Part shown: in pieces, positions 25,134 to 32,567 of the stretch
Numbering within the stretch: position 1 is the stretch's first letter
How the letters are laid out: every line of letters begins with the position of its first letter
Source of the DNA: Bacteroidales bacterium
GTDB lineage: Bacteria > Bacteroidota > Bacteroidia > Bacteroidales > Muribaculaceae
Reading direction: 5' to 3'
DNA: 64,000 nucleotides
Assembly (NCBI GenBank): GCA_020860515.1
Contig: JAJBUG010000033.1
Coordinates: 1 to 64,000 of the forward strand
Made by a program: the position numbers and the translations under genes
Notes under the pieces: model-generated
Databases searched by the model: none
What the model was told of the DNA's origin: nothing
The model's input: only the letters and a program-made list of their open reading frames with translations

Positions 25134-25154
25134 GTAACTTGTAATTTGTAATTT
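25134..25154 (+). repeat. Three 7-bp repeats (GTAATTT) touching MFS start codon
   Basis: GTAACTT, GTAATTT, GTAATTT fill 25,134-25,154 and the ATG of the MFS gene follows with no gap. The unit is the reverse complement of AAATTAC, which is repeated inside metH at 62,401 and in degenerate form before ureF at 42,816. Confidence 0.75.
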
Positions 25155-26729
25155 ATGGGTGGTCCTCCTCCAGCAAGAGTGATGATGCAGTTGCTTATGT
25201 TTAAGCAATGCTGGCCTCATTGGTTCCGATTTTGGTCGGTGATGTTGTTTGCGCTTTTCTATCAGCTCACTGGCGGCGTGTATGTTGCATCGCTAAGCCA
25301 GATAGTAGGTGAGTTGGCATTCATCAACGAAGACGTGACTATGGCGAGCTACTGCTCGCTTATAGGCCTTAATATTATCTTTCCGATGCTTTTCCGTTGG
25401 AAATTCTATTTTTTCACACGTCAGATGTTTTTCGTTTCCAGCATAGGCTCGATAGTGATGGCTATCTTTGCCATGTATGTGAATCAGCCATGGCTGTTCT
25501 GCTTGATATGCTTTTTTGCTGGCTACTTCAAGATGATGGGAATGTTTAACTGCATCAGTACAGCGCAGTTATGCATGACTCCTACTCGTAATTTTGGGGT
25601 GTTCTTGCCTGTGATTTATTTGCTTGTGTGCGGCGGAATAATGGTTTCGGGCATAATCTCAACAGTAATCGCTTATGTGAGCAATTGGAAACTGATGTAT
25701 TGCTTCATCGTGGTGATAATGTTGATTATAGATGCAATCGTGTATTTCTGCATGAAACCCGATCATCGCTCCGGTCCTTACATCCCTCTCAAGGGCATTG
25801 ATTGGTTAGGACAAGTCCTATGGGCTGCCACAAGCGTTAGCGTAGCTTGGGTGTTTAACTATGGCGAGCATTATGATTGGTGGTATAGTCAGGAAATCTG
25901 GACTGGCACATGGATTATGATATGCCTATTGGCTGTAACTTTGGTGTATCAATGGTATAAAAAAGACAAGGCTTATATCCCCTTGGCAGCTTTTCAGTAT
26001 AAGATGACTGGGTTTATTGCCATTGCATATTTTGGTTATTTGGTGATGCAATCGGTAGCTCATATAGTGCAGCCTGCCTACGTCAGTGCGGTACTGGGTT
26101 ATGACTCCTTAAATTCGGTTAGCCTGAATGTGCCAGAACTTATAGGAATAGGAGCTGGAGCAATTTTGGCATATTGGAGCCTTGTGAATCTTAAATGGAA
26201 CGTTCGCCAATTTCTTTTCGCAAATTTCATCTTCATTTTGGTATATGTTGGCATAATGTATTTCATAATAGGTACAGAAACTGCCAAATACCAGCTGTAT
26301 GTTCCACTGTTCTGCTTTGGAGTGGCTCTTTGCATGATAGAGACTATCGGCACCTGGAGCATGTCGCAGGCTGTGCCCTTTCCACATTTTTTCATGAATA
26401 TCTCAATTCTGGGATTTGTACGATGCGGGCCAGGCAATGCGATGGCTGCTGCAATTGTCGAGCGTGTTTACAGTCATGAGTTGGCAGAAAGCATGGGTGA
26501 TTTAAGTTCTAACTTAGATTTGATAAGTGATCACATCTCAAGTTATTCTCAATTCGTAGTTACCCATGCCATGCCCGTGGCTATGAAAGAAACCTATGGG
26601 CATCTTGCAATCTTTGGCGTGCTTATGCTTATAATAGTGCTGGTTTCCAACTATAAAACTACAATCCGCCAACTTGTGCCCCGCCTTATCACTGTGGCTC
26701 GCAACATTCGCACTACGGGTCATGATTGA
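25155..26729 (+). CDS. MFS drug exporter, EmrB/DHA2-like
   Basis: The 524-residue protein has about 14 hydrophobic segments from residue 20 to 505, as in DHA2/EmrB exporters, including LFYQLTGGVYVASLSQIV near the N-terminus. It would pump lipophilic toxins out by proton antiport with the HlyD and TolC partners encoded just upstream. The classical motif C is not well conserved, so the substrate class is uncertain. The heptamer tract that touches its ATG may alter translation. Confidence 0.85.
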   Translation: MGGPPPARVMMQLLMFKQCWPHWFRFWSVMLFALFYQLTGGVYVASLSQIVGELAFINEDVTMASYCSLIGLNIIFPMLFRWKFYFFTRQMFFVSSIGSIVMAIFAMYVNQPWLFCLICFFAGYFKMMGMFNCISTAQLCMTPTRNFGVFLPVIYLLVCGGIMVSGIISTVIAYVSNWKLMYCFIVVIMLIIDAIVYFCMKPDHRSGPYIPLKGIDWLGQVLWAATSVSVAWVFNYGEHYDWWYSQEIWTGTWIMICLLAVTLVYQWYKKDKAYIPLAAFQYKMTGFIAIAYFGYLVMQSVAHIVQPAYVSAVLGYDSLNSVSLNVPELIGIGAGAILAYWSLVNLKWNVRQFLFANFIFILVYVGIMYFIIGTETAKYQLYVPLFCFGVALCMIETIGTWSMSQAVPFPHFFMNISILGFVRCGPGNAMAAAIVERVYSHELAESMGDLSSNLDLISDHISSYSQFVVTHAMPVAMKETYGHLAIFGVLMLIIVLVSNYKTTIRQLVPRLITVARNIRTTGHD

Positions 26730-26813
26730 GGTTATATGCGCCAAGGCGTAGTGGTGACACATCAAGTTTTAAGATTTGTTTATAAACTGTAGATAACTTT
26801 AATTTGTTAAACG

Positions 26814-26845
26814 TTTGGGAAAATAAGAAAAATGACGTAATTTTG
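26814..26845 (+). promoter_or_regulatory. Promoter giving a probably leaderless mRNA
   Basis: TTTG (26,814-26,817), a 20-nt spacer and TAATTTTG (26,838-26,845) match the Bacteroidetes consensus fully. Only 4 nt separate the box from the GTG start codon at 26,850, so transcription should begin at or next to the start codon. Confidence 0.7.
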
Positions 26846-26849
26846 CACT

Positions 26850-27782
26850 GTGAATACAATAATCCGGCATATTGAATACCTGCTATCACGCACCGACTGT
26901 GTGATAGTGCCTAACTTCGGCGCATTCTTAGCCCACTACCAAAGTGCTAAGATTGATGCTGAGGGGTTGGTGGCATATCCGCCGCATCGCGTATTCACAT
27001 TCAATAGCGCGCTTAAGCACAACGATGGAGTGCTTGCTTGCTCCATCGCTCGTGCCCAAGGCATCAGCTATGACGCGGCACTTGACCAAGTGTATGCCGG
27101 TGTGCAAGATATTCAGCAGCATCTCCGCAAAGAGGGTGAACTGGTTCTGGGGCGTATAGGGCAATTAATCTACGAAGCTGACACAGATTCTACCCAATTT
27201 TTCCCCTCCACAGCCGACATGCTCACTCCATTTGCGGCTTGTCTGCCAGTAGTGCGCAAGCCTGAGCCTAAGCCAGTGGAAGAACCAGTGCTTTTGGACT
27301 CTGCTCCAATCATTGCCCCATGGCAACGCATAGCTCGCCTGGCAGCCTCGATTGCCCTGCTTATTGTAATCGGATTCATTGCCTCCACTCCAATATCAGT
27401 TGACGATGCCGCAATGGCTTCGCTCTATCCCGAATTGCGCCAATATACTGTTGACGAGATTCTCCCTGCAGCGCCAGAAAAAGTAGGCACTGTGACAATG
27501 TACACCGCTGACAAGTCGGTCCTTTCAATCGATGTAGATTCCACATTGCGTGAGATTGAAGCCAAATCCCATGGCTTCCTTATCATTGTGGGCTCGTTTG
27601 CCAATACCGATGAAGCCAACCGATTCATAGCCCTATATCCCGATGAAAAGCTTGGCATTTACGAGGCTGATGGCAAATGCCGAGTATATGTAGGTGACCT
27701 TTATTCTGATCAATATGAGGCATACCGCGCCCTGCAAGCCTCGAAGTTAGCCAAGAAGGGTGCCTGGGTGTGCAAAAAGTAG
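26850..27782 (+). CDS. HU-CCDC81/SPOR domain cell-envelope protein
   Basis: The 310-residue protein starts with GTG. Residues 1-110 match the bacterial HU-CCDC81-type domain pair (IVPNFGAFLAHYQSAKI, then FNSALKHNDGVLACSIA). One transmembrane helix follows (about 152-172, RLAASIALLIVIGFIAS), then a C-terminal SPOR domain (about 245-310, FLIIVGSFANTDEANRFI). SPOR domains bind denuded septal peptidoglycan, so it probably acts at division sites. The downstream gene overlaps it by 13 nt. Confidence 0.85.
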   Translation: MNTIIRHIEYLLSRTDCVIVPNFGAFLAHYQSAKIDAEGLVAYPPHRVFTFNSALKHNDGVLACSIARAQGISYDAALDQVYAGVQDIQQHLRKEGELVLGRIGQLIYEADTDSTQFFPSTADMLTPFAACLPVVRKPEPKPVEEPVLLDSAPIIAPWQRIARLAASIALLIVIGFIASTPISVDDAAMASLYPELRQYTVDEILPAAPEKVGTVTMYTADKSVLSIDVDSTLREIEAKSHGFLIIVGSFANTDEANRFIALYPDEKLGIYEADGKCRVYVGDLYSDQYEAYRALQASKLAKKGAWVCKK

Positions 27783-28555
27783 TCATACTTGGTTCTGGCA
27801 ATGTTGCCAGCCATTTGGCTGTACGGCTATCCGAAGTCGCACATGTAGCCCAAGTGTATTCTCCCCATTTAAACCATGCGCAAAACTTGGCATCAAAAAT
27901 CCAAGGTTGCCAGGCAATCAATAGCCTTGACCAGCTCTGTCAGGATGCAAATTTCTATATTATCTCAGTTTCTGACACTGCCATTCCTGAGTTAGGTACA
28001 GCCCTTCAGCAGGTAAGAGGAATAGCGGCCCATACCTCGGGGTCAGTGCCTATGGAAACCCTAAAAGGCCAAAATATAGGGGTTTTATACCCACTGCAAA
28101 CATTCTCTAAGGATTCTCAACTTGATATCACTGAGGTGCCATTCTTCATCGAGGCCTCTAATGATACCACTCGCGATGCACTGTTTGAATTGGCTCGGAC
28201 AATCGCACCCAATGCGCAGCCGCAATATGCCGACTCTGAGAATCGAAAGCATTTGCACATTGCGGCGGTGTTCGCCTGCAATTTCACAAATCATCTATGG
28301 GCCATTGCCGACCAAATGCTGAAAGAAAACGGTTATAGCCTTGAGGTGCTGTATCCCCTGCTTAATGTCACCCTCGGCAAAGCTATGAAGATGGCTCCAG
28401 CTGATGCTCAGACTGGCCCTGCCTCGCGAGGCGATATGGCCGTAATCGACACGCATCTTTCGATGCTCACAGATCCCCAATTGAAACTAATATACCAAAC
28501 CCTCTCAGATCATATAATTAACCATAAAGGCATATCCAAAAATGAGCAGCATTGA
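27770..28555 (+). CDS. DUF2520 Rossmann-fold oxidoreductase-like protein
   Basis: The 261-residue protein begins with a GTG inside the end of the preceding gene. It has an NAD(P)-binding VVILGSGNVASHLAVRL motif and a C-terminal helical DUF2520 domain (HLHIAAVFACNFTNHLWAIA). The fold is like ProC/pyrroline-carboxylate reductase, but the substrate of DUF2520 proteins is not known. In Bacteroidetes it often neighbours kdsC, as here. Confidence 0.85.
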   Translation: MQKVVILGSGNVASHLAVRLSEVAHVAQVYSPHLNHAQNLASKIQGCQAINSLDQLCQDANFYIISVSDTAIPELGTALQQVRGIAAHTSGSVPMETLKGQNIGVLYPLQTFSKDSQLDITEVPFFIEASNDTTRDALFELARTIAPNAQPQYADSENRKHLHIAAVFACNFTNHLWAIADQMLKENGYSLEVLYPLLNVTLGKAMKMAPADAQTGPASRGDMAVIDTHLSMLTDPQLKLIYQTLSDHIINHKGISKNEQH

Positions 28556-29066
28556 CTATGACCTTTCCACCCTCAGGGGTGTTGCATTTGATGTAGATGG
28601 AGTGCTTTCTCCCTCCACCGTGCCAATGGACTCGCATGGAGTGCCACAACGCATGACCAACCTCAAAGATGGCTATGCCTTGCAGTTGGCCGTAAAGTGT
28701 GGCATTTCGATAGCAATTATTACGGGTGCCGACAGCGAGGCAATAGCTCAGCGCTTTCGCGGCCTCGGCATCACTGACATATATCTTAAAACCAAGGACA
28801 AGCTGCCGGTGCTGCAGGATTGGATGGGGCGCCGGGGATTAGAAACCCACGAAGTAGCCTTCGTGGGTGACGATATTCCCGATATTGAATCGATGCAAAA
28901 TGTTGGTCTGCCTGTTGCTCCGGCCGATGCCGATCCCGATGTAAAGGATGTGGCCTGCTTTATCACGCGCGCCAGTGGGGGCTATGGCGTGGCCCGCGAG
29001 TTATTGGCCGAGATCCTCAAGGCCAAAGGCCTGTGGATGACCAAGGACGAAGACTGGTTCCAGTAA
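28542..29066 (+). CDS. kdsC: KdsC-type HAD phosphatase (KDO 8-phosphate phosphatase)
   Basis: The 174-residue HAD protein without a cap domain has motif I FDVDGVLS, motif II IITGADS, the lysine in TKDKLPVL, and motif III VGDDIPDIE. This is the KdsC family, which removes phosphate from 3-deoxy-D-manno-octulosonate 8-phosphate in lipid A core synthesis. It overlaps the DUF2520 gene by 14 nt. A related sugar-phosphate phosphatase cannot be fully excluded. Confidence 0.85.
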   Translation: MSSIDYDLSTLRGVAFDVDGVLSPSTVPMDSHGVPQRMTNLKDGYALQLAVKCGISIAIITGADSEAIAQRFRGLGITDIYLKTKDKLPVLQDWMGRRGLETHEVAFVGDDIPDIESMQNVGLPVAPADADPDVKDVACFITRASGGYGVARELLAEILKAKGLWMTKDEDWFQ

Positions 29067-29083
29067 CCCTCTTGTCTTTTGCC

Positions 29084-29405
29084 TTATGGTCTTTGGTCTC
29101 TGGTCATCTTAATCTCTTTTATAAAAGCTTTCAGAAGGAATGTAAGGAAATAAGGGAAGGTGTAGAATGAGCCGTTGTAACCAATATTTTTGTTGCATAA
29201 TTTGATTCCATAACCAAGGTCTTTAATCCTATCCTTTTTTGAAAGGAGATTCTTCATTGATGGAGTAACATTGTCATCAGCCTTCACTTTAAGCAGAAAA
29301 TGTCTTTCCAATTTGTCTTGCACCTTTTATAATAAGAGGCTTACGTCTATCACTCTCATGCCATTCTTTAAGATAGTTATCTATTTTTCGTTTTAAAACT
29401 TTCAT
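29084..29405 (-). pseudogene. Deleted AAA/DUF4143 ATPase gene
   Basis: The start (MKVLKRKIDNYLKEWHESDR, then a Walker A GARQIGKT) is that of the common ATP-binding DUF4143 family. After about 37 codons this frame stops, and the rest (LLKVKADDNVTPSMKNLLSK, then SFYTFPYFLTFLL) is the C-terminal end of the same family in another frame. An internal deletion of roughly 300 codons plus a frameshift explains this. It is not functional. Confidence 0.85.
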
Positions 29406-29438
29406 AGTCAAGGAATTTTATCGCAAAATTACAAACTA

Positions 29439-29520
29439 TTTCACATTTTTCCAATGGTTTTGGCCACGAATTTCACATTTTTCCAATGGTTTTGGCCACG
29501 AATTTCACATTTTTCCGATG
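29439..29520. repeat. 32-bp tandem repeat, 2.6 copies
   Basis: The unit TTTCACATTTTTCCAATGGT followed by TTTGGCCACGAA starts at 29,439, 29,471 and 29,503 (the last partial, with one base change). It lies upstream of the broken DUF4143 gene, in its former promoter region. Confidence 0.85.
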
Positions 29521-29591
29521 TTGACATCTATATAATCCGATTTTGTCGGAAATCTTGCATCAAAAGCAAAAAAAATTCCATAAAATATTTA

Positions 29592-29624
29592 AACCGCCCA
29601 ATTTGCTCGGGCAATTGGGCGGTT
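29592..29624. terminator. Terminator after gltD
   Basis: AACCGCCCAATT (29,592-29,603) pairs with AATTGGGCGGTT (29,613-29,624), 12 bp perfect. On the minus strand an AT-rich tail follows. It lies 25 nt beyond the gltD stop. Confidence 0.7.
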
Positions 29625-29648
29625 GATGACTTTATTGAATATCCGAAA

Positions 29649-30977
29649 TTAATCTTCTTGCCACTCAAAGGCGCCAATCGACTCCATTAGCTTCATAGCA
29701 TCTATGTAGCGTGCTATTCCCTCAGCTACCATCTTGGCATCCTGCATGGCATGCACCACAGTGGCCGGGCGCTTGGTGACATCGCCTCCAGCAAACACGC
29801 CTCGGCGTGTGGTCATGCCGTAAGGCACTTCGCGGGTCAGCACATAGCCTCGGTCGTCCACATCAATGCCATTGGTGGTGGAAACAATTCTCGATGCCGG
29901 CACCGAACCGATTGCCAAAATCAGCCGATGGAGCGGAAGTTCGCTCCTTACGCCTTCGGTCTCGATTGTTACCGATTTGAGGCGAGGTCCGTCACCGCCC
30001 TGGATATTTACAACTGAGGAATTCCACAGGAATTCCACTCCCTCTTTCACAGCATCATCATACTCGGCGCGAAGAGCCGACATGCTTTCTATCTGGTGGT
30101 GGTAGATAATGTACACTTTTTCAGCACCCATTCTCAGTGCTGTGCGAGCTGCATCCATAGCGGTGTTGCCACAACCGATTACCGCTACATGGTCGCCCTC
30201 AGTAACAGCCACCTCCTCGCGGCCTACGCTACCGCTCTGGAATAGACTTACGCGGCGCAAGAACCAGATAGCTTGCCTTACACCCTTATGGGTAATGCCG
30301 GGGATATCGAGTTTCTTGGGCTTGCCAGTGCCAGTGCCCATGAAAATCGCATCGAAACCCTGGGCAAAAAGGTCATCGATGGTGAAATCGCGACCGATGG
30401 TGGTATTGAGATGGAAAACTACGCCCAGATTCTCAATTTTTTTGATTTCGCGGGTTACTACCTCTTTGGGTAGACGGTATTCGGGGATGCCGTATTTCAG
30501 CACACCTCCTGGCTCGGGTTCCATCTCAAAAATCTCCACAGCAAAGCCCTGGCGCGACAAATCGCCGGCAATCGTCAGGCCAGCGGGTCCACTGCCAATT
30601 ACAGCCACGCGACCTCGGCTCTTTTCGGGTATGGATTCATGGGTAAGACAAGCCTCAGAGTCAAAGTCAGCCACAAACCGCTCAAGTTTGCCAATATGCA
30701 CAGCCTTGCCTTTCTTGGCAAGCACGCAATTTCCTTCGCATTGGCGCTCGTGTCCGCAAACGCGACCGCACACTGCTGGCAAGTTGCTGCGTGAGTTGAT
30801 GATTTGCATGGCATTGCCAAAGTTACCCTTCGACAATTCTGCTATCCATTCAGGAATTCGATTGCTGATGGGACATCCTTTTTGGCAGCCTGGCACTTTG
30901 CAGTGTAGGCAACGCTGTGCCTCACGAATAGCCTCGGCTAAGGTATAATTTTCAGATACTTCCTTGAAGTTTTCCAT
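29649..30977 (-). CDS. gltD: Glutamate synthase small subunit-like NADPH oxidoreductase
   Basis: The 442-residue flavoprotein has the N-terminal iron-sulfur motifs CLHCKVPGCQKGCP and CGRVCGHERQCEGNC (residues about 23-90), an FAD site (GSGPAGLTIAGDLSRQG) and an NADPH site (IGCGNTAMDAARTALRMGA). This is the GltD/beta-subunit family that passes electrons from NADPH to glutamate synthase. No large subunit (GltB) is nearby, so it may serve another partner, or the NfnL-type role; the symbol reflects family only. Confidence 0.85.
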   Translation of the reverse strand: MENFKEVSENYTLAEAIREAQRCLHCKVPGCQKGCPISNRIPEWIAELSKGNFGNAMQIINSRSNLPAVCGRVCGHERQCEGNCVLAKKGKAVHIGKLERFVADFDSEACLTHESIPEKSRGRVAVIGSGPAGLTIAGDLSRQGFAVEIFEMEPEPGGVLKYGIPEYRLPKEVVTREIKKIENLGVVFHLNTTIGRDFTIDDLFAQGFDAIFMGTGTGKPKKLDIPGITHKGVRQAIWFLRRVSLFQSGSVGREEVAVTEGDHVAVIGCGNTAMDAARTALRMGAEKVYIIYHHQIESMSALRAEYDDAVKEGVEFLWNSSVVNIQGGDGPRLKSVTIETEGVRSELPLHRLILAIGSVPASRIVSTTNGIDVDDRGYVLTREVPYGMTTRRGVFAGGDVTKRPATVVHAMQDAKMVAEGIARYIDAMKLMESIGAFEWQED

Positions 30978-31049
30978 TTCTTTGTAAAAGTTTATACAAT
31001 AATAGATTGGTCAGGTGTAATCAAGTATTCGATTAAGCCAAATTTTTTG

Positions 31050-31057
31050 CAAAGTTA
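31050..31057 (-). promoter_or_regulatory. -7 box of gltD-like gene
   Basis: TAACTTTG on the minus strand, about 72 nt before the start codon. Its expected -33 region lies inside the left arm of the 30-bp inverted repeat at 31,061-31,126, so DNA or RNA structure may influence initiation. Confidence 0.5.
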
Positions 31058-31060
31058 CGA

Positions 31061-31126
31061 TTTTCCCCTCAATTGGCTAATATATAAATTGCTAAAAATT
31101 TATATATTAGCCAATTGAGGGGAAAA
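31061..31126. repeat. 30-bp perfect inverted repeat
   Basis: 31,061-31,090 is the exact reverse complement of 31,097-31,126, with a 6-nt loop. It begins TTTTCCCCTCAATTGGC. It ends transcription of the remnant gene at 31,149 and overlaps the gltD promoter region. Length and perfection exceed a normal terminator. Confidence 0.9.
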
Positions 31127-31148
31127 CAAATGTTAAAGTAGCTAAGGG

Positions 31149-31447
31149 TTATACCACCACTACTCTTACACGGTCGATATTAGTGATGGGAGTATAAAAC
31201 TGGTCTTTTCCATTGCGCTGGCTGGTCACGCGAAGCGCCACGAAATATGTGCCAGGCTCATCAAACGCAAAGCTATCAGAGAATTTTACTTTGCAGCCAT
31301 CATCACTGTAAATAGCTTGGTGTGTCAGATTTGTAGTCTTGGTATAATTAGCCCCATCGGTGCTCCATTCTGCCTTCATCGATAGTGTAATTTGTGGTGG
31401 CTGCTGGAGCTATGCCGCGTTCTACCCAGTCGCTAATGTCAAGTAAT
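31149..31447 (-). pseudogene. 3' remnant of a secreted hydrolase gene
   Basis: One frame gives ILLDISDWVERGIAPAATTN followed by YTIDEG. A frameshift near 31,380 then leads to the frame continuing MKAEWSTDGANY and ending GTYFVALRVTSQRNGKDQFY, then the last residues DRVRVVVV. This order resembles the C-terminal end of tannase/alpha-beta hydrolase-type secreted enzymes with a PKD-like tail. Upstream coding is lost. The parent family is a tentative recognition. Confidence 0.6.
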
Positions 31448-31485
31448 ATCTATTTTCCCCTTTATTTTAACCTTTGGCAGAAAAA

Positions 31486-32541
31486 CTAATTCCCTTCTTC
31501 CTGATTGATGTGATTTTCTAAGAAAATCTCTACTTCATCGGCCGTTGGATTAACCAATAGGATTTCGCCTTTAGAATCCAATAGCCATAAAAATCCGCCT
31601 TGGGAATCCACACCAAATTCAGCCCACACTCGGTGTGCATCATTCAAATCTACATACGATGCCCATGGATAACCATCCTGCTCCATGGCCTTCTCCATAG
31701 CTTTAGTATTTTCCGACTCACGAGCTACTGCTATTACCTGAAATCCCTGGTCCTTGAATTTCTCATAAACTGGTATCATTGCCACTGAGTGTCTTCTGCA
31801 TGGCCCACACCATGATGCCCATAAGTCAAGGAATATGTATTTACCTTTAATTAAATCATAGAAGTAGTGTTCAATCCCGTCTAAATCAACGACTGAGAAA
31901 TTGGGAAGCTTTGTCCCTTCCTTCTTATAAATTATTGATTTCAGGCCTTGGTTTGCATGGATGATACTGGGGTGATTGGGAATAACGTCATTATTGAACT
32001 CTAATGCTGTAATTAATTCATGAGGAATGGATTTAGAATTTTCCGTCCCATCCCAATTTTGAATCAATCTCTTAACCTTTTTCTCTAAATAAAAGGCACT
32101 CAACGGATTGGCATGAGAATTGGAATACTCCATTTCTTCTATGTCTGTATGATCTTCTTGATACCTTGTATTATAGCATCCCCCAAGGATTTCTTCATCC
32201 TCATCAATTCCATTAGGGAAATTGATAGTAATGGTATCCGAGTCAGTAAAGATGATATGGTTTATCCAACATCCACTCTGATATTGACTATAAAATATCA
32301 GTTCCATTGCTACGGTGTCGGTGCTTTCAATATTGCCATTGAATTCCCCATTCACCACATCCATCACAATAGGCTCTATTATGCGAATATCATTACCATA
32401 AGGAGAAATTATCACCTTTTCATCCTGATCAGCATCAGCTACATGCCCATGGACATATACATTCCGAGCCCAAACTCCCAGTGCTGCCCAAACACAGCCC
32501 AAGACCACCAAAACAATCTTGATAAACAAATTTCCTTTCAT
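31486..32541 (-). CDS. TlpA-family periplasmic thioredoxin-like protein
   Basis: The 351-residue protein has a signal peptide (to about residue 26, GVWA) and an N-terminal DUF4369-like beta domain. A C-terminal thioredoxin fold follows, with the redox motif LWASWCGPCRRHS (CGPC near residue 243) and the cis-Pro region VDSQGGFLW. It would reduce or reshuffle disulfides in the periplasm. It lies 26 nt downstream of the chimeric CHAT-TlpA gene, in the same operon. Confidence 0.85.
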   Translation of the reverse strand: MKGNLFIKIVLVVLGCVWAALGVWARNVYVHGHVADADQDEKVIISPYGNDIRIIEPIVMDVVNGEFNGNIESTDTVAMELIFYSQYQSGCWINHIIFTDSDTITINFPNGIDEDEEILGGCYNTRYQEDHTDIEEMEYSNSHANPLSAFYLEKKVKRLIQNWDGTENSKSIPHELITALEFNNDVIPNHPSIIHANQGLKSIIYKKEGTKLPNFSVVDLDGIEHYFYDLIKGKYIFLDLWASWCGPCRRHSVAMIPVYEKFKDQGFQVIAVARESENTKAMEKAMEQDGYPWASYVDLNDAHRVWAEFGVDSQGGFLWLLDSKGEILLVNPTADEVEIFLENHINQEEGN

Positions 32542-32567
32542 TAAATCGAGCTTTAAATTACTATATT

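Noticed and set aside
29649..30977. Complete glutamate synthase operon
   Set aside because: Only the small-subunit-like gene is present; no large subunit is seen on either side.
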